From: Pseudomonadota bacterium
Lineage (GTDB): Bacteria > Pseudomonadota > Gammaproteobacteria > Acidiferrobacterales > UBA6901
Reading direction: 5' to 3'
Assembly (NCBI GenBank): GCA_021790335.1
Contig: JAJYEE010000015.1
Coordinates: 1 to 60,639 of the forward strand
Length of the DNA: 60,639 bases
Part shown: piece by piece, positions 55,984 to 60,639 of the stretch
How positions within the stretch are numbered: position 1 is the stretch's first letter
How the letters are laid out: each line of letters starts with the position of its first letter
Notes under the pieces: model-generated
What the model was told of the DNA's origin: nothing
Database searches by the model: none
Seen by the model: only the letters and a program-made list of their open reading frames with translations
Made by a program: the position numbers and the translations under genes

Positions 55984-57705
55984 ATGGCAACTCCGAATCC
56001 GGCAAACAGCTTGAGCGGCTTGGCGCTGAGGCTGGTGCGCGATGGACTGTTAAGCGCGGGCGATGCAGAACGCCTGCAAAACGAGGCGGCTGTCAAAAAG
56101 CTTCCGTTCGTCTCTCAGCTCGTTGAAAGCAAGAAGCTCAACAGCGCAGTCATCGCCCGCGTGGCATCCGAAGAATTCGGCATTCCCCTGTTCGAGATCA
56201 ACGCTCTCGACCTGGAAACGGCGCCGGTAAAACTGGTGGATGAAAAGATCATCCGGCGTCATCGCGTGCTGCCGATCTACAAGCGCGGCACCAAGCTGTT
56301 CGTGGCGATCGCCGACCCCACGAACCTCCAGGCTCTGGACGAAATCAAATTTCATACTGGCCTCGGGGCAGAACCGATCCTGGTCGAGGAAACGAAGCTC
56401 GGCGCCGCCATCGACAAGTGCCTGGAAGCGGCCGACACGACGCTTATGGATCTCGCCGGCGGCGACGACCTGGAAGGGCTCGAGATCTCCTCCGACGATG
56501 ACTCCAAGGCAAAGGGATCAGCCGGTGACGAAACCGATGTCAATGACGCACCGATCGTCAAGTTCGTGAACAAGGTGCTGATGGATGCGATCAATCACGG
56601 TGCTTCCGACATCCACATCGAGCCTTACGAAAAGTCCTACCGTGTCCGCTTTCGCCAGGACGGGATGCTGCACGAAGTGGCCAGCCCCCCCCTGGCCTTG
56701 GCGGGCCGCATCGCGGCGCGCATCAAGATCCTGTCAAGGCTCGACATCGCAGAGCGCCGCATCCCACAGGACGGGCGCATGAAGCTGCGGATCTCCAAGA
56801 ACCGCGGCATCGATTTCCGCGTAAGCACTCTGCCAACGCTGTTCGGCGAAAAACTGGTGATGCGCATCCTGGACCCGGCGTCCGTCACCCTTGGGGTCGA
56901 AAAGCTCGGTTTCGAACCGCAGCAGAAACAGCTGTTCCTGGAGGCCATCGAGCGCCCCTACGGCATGGTGCTCGTGACCGGGCCCACCGGAAGCGGCAAG
57001 ACCGTCAGCCTGTACACCGCCGTCAACATCCTGAACACCCCCGACCGCAACATTTCCACTGCCGAAGATCCCGTGGAAATAAACCTGCCCGGGGTCAATC
57101 AAGTCAACGTCAGCGAGAGGTCGGGGCTTACGTTCTCGGCCGCCCTGCGTGCATTTCTGCGTCAGGATCCGGACGTGATCCTGGTTGGTGAGATTCGTGA
57201 TCTTGAAACCGCCGAGATCGCCATCAAGGCGGCGCAGACCGGTCACATGGTGCTGTCTACCCTGCACACGAACGATGCACCGGCAACCCTGAGCCGGCTG
57301 GCCAACATGGGCGTGGCACCGTTCAACATCGCGTCGGCGGTAAACCTGATCGTGGCCCAGCGCCTTGCCCGGCGGCTGTGTCCGGTGTGCAAGAAACCGC
57401 AGGACATTCCGACACCGGCACTGCTCGATGCAGGCTTCAATGAAAGCGAGGTCGCGGACCTCAAGCTGTATGGGCCGATAGGCTGCGACCAGTGCACCGA
57501 TGGCTACAAGGGACGGGTCGGCATTTATCAGGTCATGCCGGTGTCCGAGGAAATCGGTGCGATCATCATGCGCGGCGGGACTGCGCGCGACATCGAGGAC
57601 CAGGCGCGCAAGGACGGCGTTCCCGACCTGCGCATGTCGGCTCTGAACAAGGTCCGCGACGGCCTCACCAGTCTCGCGGAAATTGAACGCGTAACCAACC
57701 AGTAA
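55984..57705 (+). CDS. pilB: Type IV pilus assembly ATPase PilB
   Basis: Cytoplasmic hexameric ATPase that drives pilus extension. The 573-residue protein has the N-terminal T2SSE-like domain, Walker A GPTGSGKT (about 333), the Asp box and Walker B (FLRQDPDVILVGEIRDLETAE), the His box, and the zinc-binding cysteines CPVCKK and CDQCTDGYKGR. This identifies PilB rather than the retraction ATPase PilT. The start has AAAGGG just upstream. It opens pilB-pilC-pilD-coaE. Confidence 0.96.
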   Translation: MATPNPANSLSGLALRLVRDGLLSAGDAERLQNEAAVKKLPFVSQLVESKKLNSAVIARVASEEFGIPLFEINALDLETAPVKLVDEKIIRRHRVLPIYKRGTKLFVAIADPTNLQALDEIKFHTGLGAEPILVEETKLGAAIDKCLEAADTTLMDLAGGDDLEGLEISSDDDSKAKGSAGDETDVNDAPIVKFVNKVLMDAINHGASDIHIEPYEKSYRVRFRQDGMLHEVASPPLALAGRIAARIKILSRLDIAERRIPQDGRMKLRISKNRGIDFRVSTLPTLFGEKLVMRILDPASVTLGVEKLGFEPQQKQLFLEAIERPYGMVLVTGPTGSGKTVSLYTAVNILNTPDRNISTAEDPVEINLPGVNQVNVSERSGLTFSAALRAFLRQDPDVILVGEIRDLETAEIAIKAAQTGHMVLSTLHTNDAPATLSRLANMGVAPFNIASAVNLIVAQRLARRLCPVCKKPQDIPTPALLDAGFNESEVADLKLYGPIGCDQCTDGYKGRVGIYQVMPVSEEIGAIIMRGGTARDIEDQARKDGVPDLRMSALNKVRDGLTSLAEIERVTNQ

Positions 57706-57710
57706 CCATC

Positions 57711-58943
57711 ATGGCACAACCCGCGGCACAAACTGCCAAAACCAAGCTCAGCACCTTCAACTGGGAGGGCGTCGACAAGAAAGGGCGGCGTCTAAAAGGC
57801 GAAACCCAAGGCATCAGCGTGGCTTATGTGAACGCCGTTCTGCGCCGCCAGGGCATCAATCCCCTGAAAGTACGCAAACAGGCGTCGGCACTGTTCAAGC
57901 GCAAGCGCCGCATTACCCCGAAAGACGTGTCGATATTTACACGCCAGTTCGCAACCATGATCCAGTCTGGCATACCGATCGTGCAGTCATTCGAGATCGT
58001 CGGGAAGGGTCATGACAATCCCAGCATGCAGGAACTGCTGGCGTCGATCAGGCAGGACATAGAATCCGGCACGAACCTGAGCACCGCCCTCGGCAAGCAT
58101 CCGCTTCAGTTTGATGCCCTTTACTGCAACCTGGTCGCAGCAGGCGAACAGGCGGGCATTCTCGATACGATCCTTGAGAAGGTGGCCACTTACAAGGAAA
58201 AGGTCGAGGCGATCAAGGGCAAGATCAAATCGGCCCTGTTCTATCCATCCGCGGTGATTGTTGTGGCGTTCGTCATCACGGCGATTTTGATGATTTTCGT
58301 GATTCCCGAGTTCAGCAACCTGTTTAAGAGCTTCGGCGCCGAGCTGCCCGCCCTGACCTTGCTTGTGATCCATATCTCCAACATCTTCCGGACCTACTGG
58401 TGGGCGATCTTCGGCGGCCTGGGTGGCGCGGTATTTTTCTTTGGATATTCCTATAAACGCTCGTTGAAGATGCAGCACACCCTCGACCGCATGATCCTGC
58501 GGGCCCCGGTGGTCGGGCAGATCGTGAAGAAAGCAACCATAGCTCGCTTTGCCCGCACCCTGGCGACAATGTTCGCAGCCGGCGTTCCGCTGGTGGAAAG
58601 TCTCGATGCGGTGGCCGGTGCCGCCGGCAATCGCGTGTATCATGACGGCATCGTGGATATCAAGGCCGAGGTCAGCACTGGCAGCCAGCTGCAGTCGTCC
58701 ATGGACCACACCGGTCTGTTCCCGAACATGGTGATCCAGATGGTCGCCATCGGCGAGGAATCCGGCGAACTCGACGCTATGCTCGGAAAAGTTGCCGATT
58801 TCTATGAAGAGGAGGTCGACAATGCCGTCGACTCTCTCAGCAGCCTGATGGAACCCGTAATCATGGTGGTACTGGGTGTTATTGTCGGTACGCTTGTGAT
58901 CGCCATGTACCTGCCCATATTCAAGCTCGCCTCGGTGGTATAA
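57711..58943 (+). CDS. pilC: Type IV pilus inner-membrane platform protein PilC
   Basis: Polytopic protein (GspF family) that couples PilB to pilin assembly. The 410 residues carry two GspF repeats, FTRQFATMIQSGIPIVQSFE (about 80) and FARTLATMFAAGVPLVESLD (about 280), with three helices around 210-240, 255-275 and 375-405. It follows pilB by only 5 bases and precedes pilD by 33 bases. Confidence 0.95.
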   Translation: MAQPAAQTAKTKLSTFNWEGVDKKGRRLKGETQGISVAYVNAVLRRQGINPLKVRKQASALFKRKRRITPKDVSIFTRQFATMIQSGIPIVQSFEIVGKGHDNPSMQELLASIRQDIESGTNLSTALGKHPLQFDALYCNLVAAGEQAGILDTILEKVATYKEKVEAIKGKIKSALFYPSAVIVVAFVITAILMIFVIPEFSNLFKSFGAELPALTLLVIHISNIFRTYWWAIFGGLGGAVFFFGYSYKRSLKMQHTLDRMILRAPVVGQIVKKATIARFARTLATMFAAGVPLVESLDAVAGAAGNRVYHDGIVDIKAEVSTGSQLQSSMDHTGLFPNMVIQMVAIGEESGELDAMLGKVADFYEEEVDNAVDSLSSLMEPVIMVVLGVIVGTLVIAMYLPIFKLASVV

Positions 58944-58976
58944 GGGCTCCGCCGGCGCGGCCGGGCAGGTGACACG

Positions 58977-59864
58977 ATGCTGCACATGTACCTGCAATCC
59001 TATTTTCAGACCTACCCCGCGATGTGGATCGTGTTCGCGGGCGTGCTCGGGCTGGTCATCGGAAGTTTTCTCAATGTCGTGATACACCGCCTGCCGGTCA
59101 TGCTCACCTGCGGCTGGCGGCGTGAATGCCGGGAACTTCTGGGCGAAACGGCCGACGCACAGGACAATTCCCCGTATAATCTGGTGCTCCCGGCTTCGCG
59201 CTGCCCGCATTGCGGCCACATCATCCGCGCCTGGGAAAACATACCGGTTCTGAGCTACCTGTGGCTGCGTGGCCGCTGTTCGGCGTGCCGGCAGCGCATT
59301 TCACCGCGCTACCCGGCAGTGGAGCTGACCGCCGGCGGCCTGGCCGCGGTGGCCGCCTTCCATTTCGGGTTCGCTGCGGCGGCTCTTGCGGCGTGCGGGC
59401 TGACTTGGGCGCTGGTGGCGCTCGCATTCATCGATTTCGATCACCAGCTGTTGCCTGACGCCATCACTCTGCCACTGCTGTGGGCGGGACTCATAGTCAA
59501 CAGCTTTCATGTGTTTGTTTCGCTGCACGCGGCTGTGGCGGGGGCCGTAGCAGGCTATCTCTCGCTGTGGCTGGTATATCACGGGTTCCGGCTCGTCACC
59601 GGCAAGGACGGCATGGGACACGGGGACTTCAAGCTGCTTGGCGCACTGGGTGCGTGGCTCGGGTGGCAGAGCCTGCCCCTGATCATCCTGCTGGCATCGG
59701 TGGTCGGGGCCCTTACCGGCCTTGGTCTCATTTTGTTCCGGGGCCGGGACCGGGCACAGCCGATGCCATTCGGACCCTTTCTGTGCGTCGCAGGCTGGAT
59801 AGGTCTCCTGTGGGGTGGAGCGCTCACCCGCTACTACCTGCAACTGGCGCACTTCACAGGCTGA
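58977..59864 (+). CDS. pilD: Prepilin peptidase / N-methyltransferase PilD
   Basis: Removes the leader of type IV pilins and methylates the new N-terminus. The 295-residue membrane protein has the N-terminal methyltransferase region with its CxxC pairs (RCPHCGH and CSACRQ), the first catalytic Asp in LAFIDFDHQLLPD and the second in GKDGMGHGDFKLLGALG. The Cys pairs are complete, so both activities are likely. The ATG at 58977 is used; ATGs at 58986 and 59022 are possible but shorten the first helix. Confidence 0.94.
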   Translation: MLHMYLQSYFQTYPAMWIVFAGVLGLVIGSFLNVVIHRLPVMLTCGWRRECRELLGETADAQDNSPYNLVLPASRCPHCGHIIRAWENIPVLSYLWLRGRCSACRQRISPRYPAVELTAGGLAAVAAFHFGFAAAALAACGLTWALVALAFIDFDHQLLPDAITLPLLWAGLIVNSFHVFVSLHAAVAGAVAGYLSLWLVYHGFRLVTGKDGMGHGDFKLLGALGAWLGWQSLPLIILLASVVGALTGLGLILFRGRDRAQPMPFGPFLCVAGWIGLLWGGALTRYYLQLAHFTG

Positions 59865-59875
59865 GTTCAGGCACT

Positions 59876-60496
59876 ATGCTGCGCGTCGCCCTGACCGGGG
59901 GTATCGGAAGCGGGAAATCCACGGTAGCCCGGATGTTCACGGCGCACGGTGTACCGGTGGTCGATGCCGACGAGATCGCGCACCGTCTGGTGCAGCGCGG
60001 TCAGCCCGCCTATCTCGAAATCGTCGAAGCGTTCGGCACGGAAATCCTCAGTGCGGACGGCGAGATCGACCGACCACGTCTGGGCGGGCGGATTTTCGAC
60101 AGTGCCGACGAGCGCAGGCGCCTTGAGGCCATCGTCCACCCCCGGGTGCGGCGCGAGATCGTCGCACGGGTTCAGGCTTTGCAGGCACCCTACTGCATCA
60201 TCGTGGTTCCGCTCCTCATCGAGGCAGGCATGCAGGATCTCGCCGACCGGATACTCGTGGTCGACTGCAATGAACAGCGGCAGATCGAGCGGGTCCGGGA
60301 GCGCAGCGGTTTGAGCGATGATCGAATCCGCCGCATCATGGCAGCACAGATCAGCTCCTCTGAACGCAGGAACTTGGCCGATGACCTGATTATCAACGAC
60401 GCCGACCTGGTCCATGTTCAGGCACAGGTGGACCGGCTGCACGCACTCTATCATGCGTTATCCGGTGCCGAACTGCATCCGCCCGCGAACCGCTAG
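59876..60496 (+). CDS. coaE: Dephospho-CoA kinase
   Basis: Last step of coenzyme A synthesis. The 206 residues begin MLRVALTGGIGSGKSTVARM (Walker A), then VVDADEIAHRLV and the lid region IRRIMAAQISSSERRNLADD. The ATG at 59876 follows the pilD stop by 11 bases. pilD-coaE is standard in gammaproteobacteria; the usual next gene, zapD, is not seen in the last bases of the window. Confidence 0.94.
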   Translation: MLRVALTGGIGSGKSTVARMFTAHGVPVVDADEIAHRLVQRGQPAYLEIVEAFGTEILSADGEIDRPRLGGRIFDSADERRRLEAIVHPRVRREIVARVQALQAPYCIIVVPLLIEAGMQDLADRILVVDCNEQRQIERVRERSGLSDDRIRRIMAAQISSSERRNLADDLIINDADLVHVQAQVDRLHALYHALSGAELHPPANR

Positions 60497-60575
60497 ACTG
60501 AAGTTGCTGACCGTCCCAAATAGATTTCCCTTGCCGTTCAGGCCTTTTTGCAGAAATCCGGTTGCCGCGTTCTGA

Positions 60576-60639
60576 CTACACTGCCATCTGACCGATCAGA
60601 TCCATCGCCTGCCGCTGCAGCGGATTCGATTGGGTCGTC
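60576..60639 (-). CDS. Possible C-terminal end of a gene entering from the right edge
   Basis: On the minus strand one frame is open from the window edge to TAG at 60576-60578, giving NPLQRQAMDLIGQMAV at the C-terminus. It would converge with coaE. The fragment is too short to name; chance openness is possible. If real, zapD does not follow coaE here. Confidence 0.3.
   Translation of the reverse strand, partial: TTQSNPLQRQAMDLIGQMAV

Overview
The window is a continuous stretch of high-GC chromosome (well above 60% G+C by eye) from a gammaproteobacterium. The gene orders support this: pilB-pilC-pilD-coaE; truA-trpF-trpB-trpA-accD-folC-dedD-cvpA-purF-metZ; cysS/gltX next to ppiB-lpxH; parC-parE; and ilvI-ilvN-ilvC-psd-pssA-leuA. 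It carries cytochrome bd with its CydDC exporter, a SUF-type Fe-S assembly operon, and an iron/peroxide operon with an encapsulated-ferritin-type protein. Together these hint at a microaerobic or iron/sulfur-exposed lifestyle, but that is inference. I found no tRNA, rRNA, CRISPR array, insertion sequence or prophage gene.

Layout. 281-4905 (-): a DevABC/MacB-like exporter (ATPase, a possible 99-residue protein, FtsX-type permease, HlyD adaptor). 5326-8786 (+): cydDC. 8832-11724 (-): cydA-cydB-cydX, convergent with cydDC, behind a perfect FNR box placed exactly as for a class II promoter. 12184-14520 (-): an MscS-type channel. 14744-22070 (-): sufB-C-D-S-U-T, a Rieske ferredoxin, an orphan NuoI and a Nudix hydrolase, behind an IscR-like double palindrome that overlaps the -35 box. 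22411-23627 (-): rimI and a family 4 uracil-DNA glycosylase. 23820-30475 (-): branched-chain amino acid genes with two phospholipid genes between them. 30660-33631 (-): cysS and gltX. 33768-35028 (+): ppiB and lpxH. 35098-47713 (-): the long truA-to-gckA run, with a candidate SAM-II riboswitch and terminator in front of metZ. 47802-52102 (-): topoisomerase IV. 52271-55169 (-): rubrerythrin, a GlpC-like Fe-S protein, an EncFtn-like ferritin and DUF3501, behind a perfect PerR-type box. 55984-60496 (+): pilBCD-coaE.

The most unusual parts are regulatory or concern small proteins. CydX carries an extra N-terminal membrane helix. The EncFtn protein has no shell gene and no cargo tail. The rubrerythrin/EncFtn/DUF3501 genes sit behind a PerR box that covers the -10. 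The metZ leader looks like a pseudoknotted SAM-II element. The leuA leader can fold in two mutually exclusive ways. All of these come from reading the sequence and from family knowledge; no search or folding program was run.
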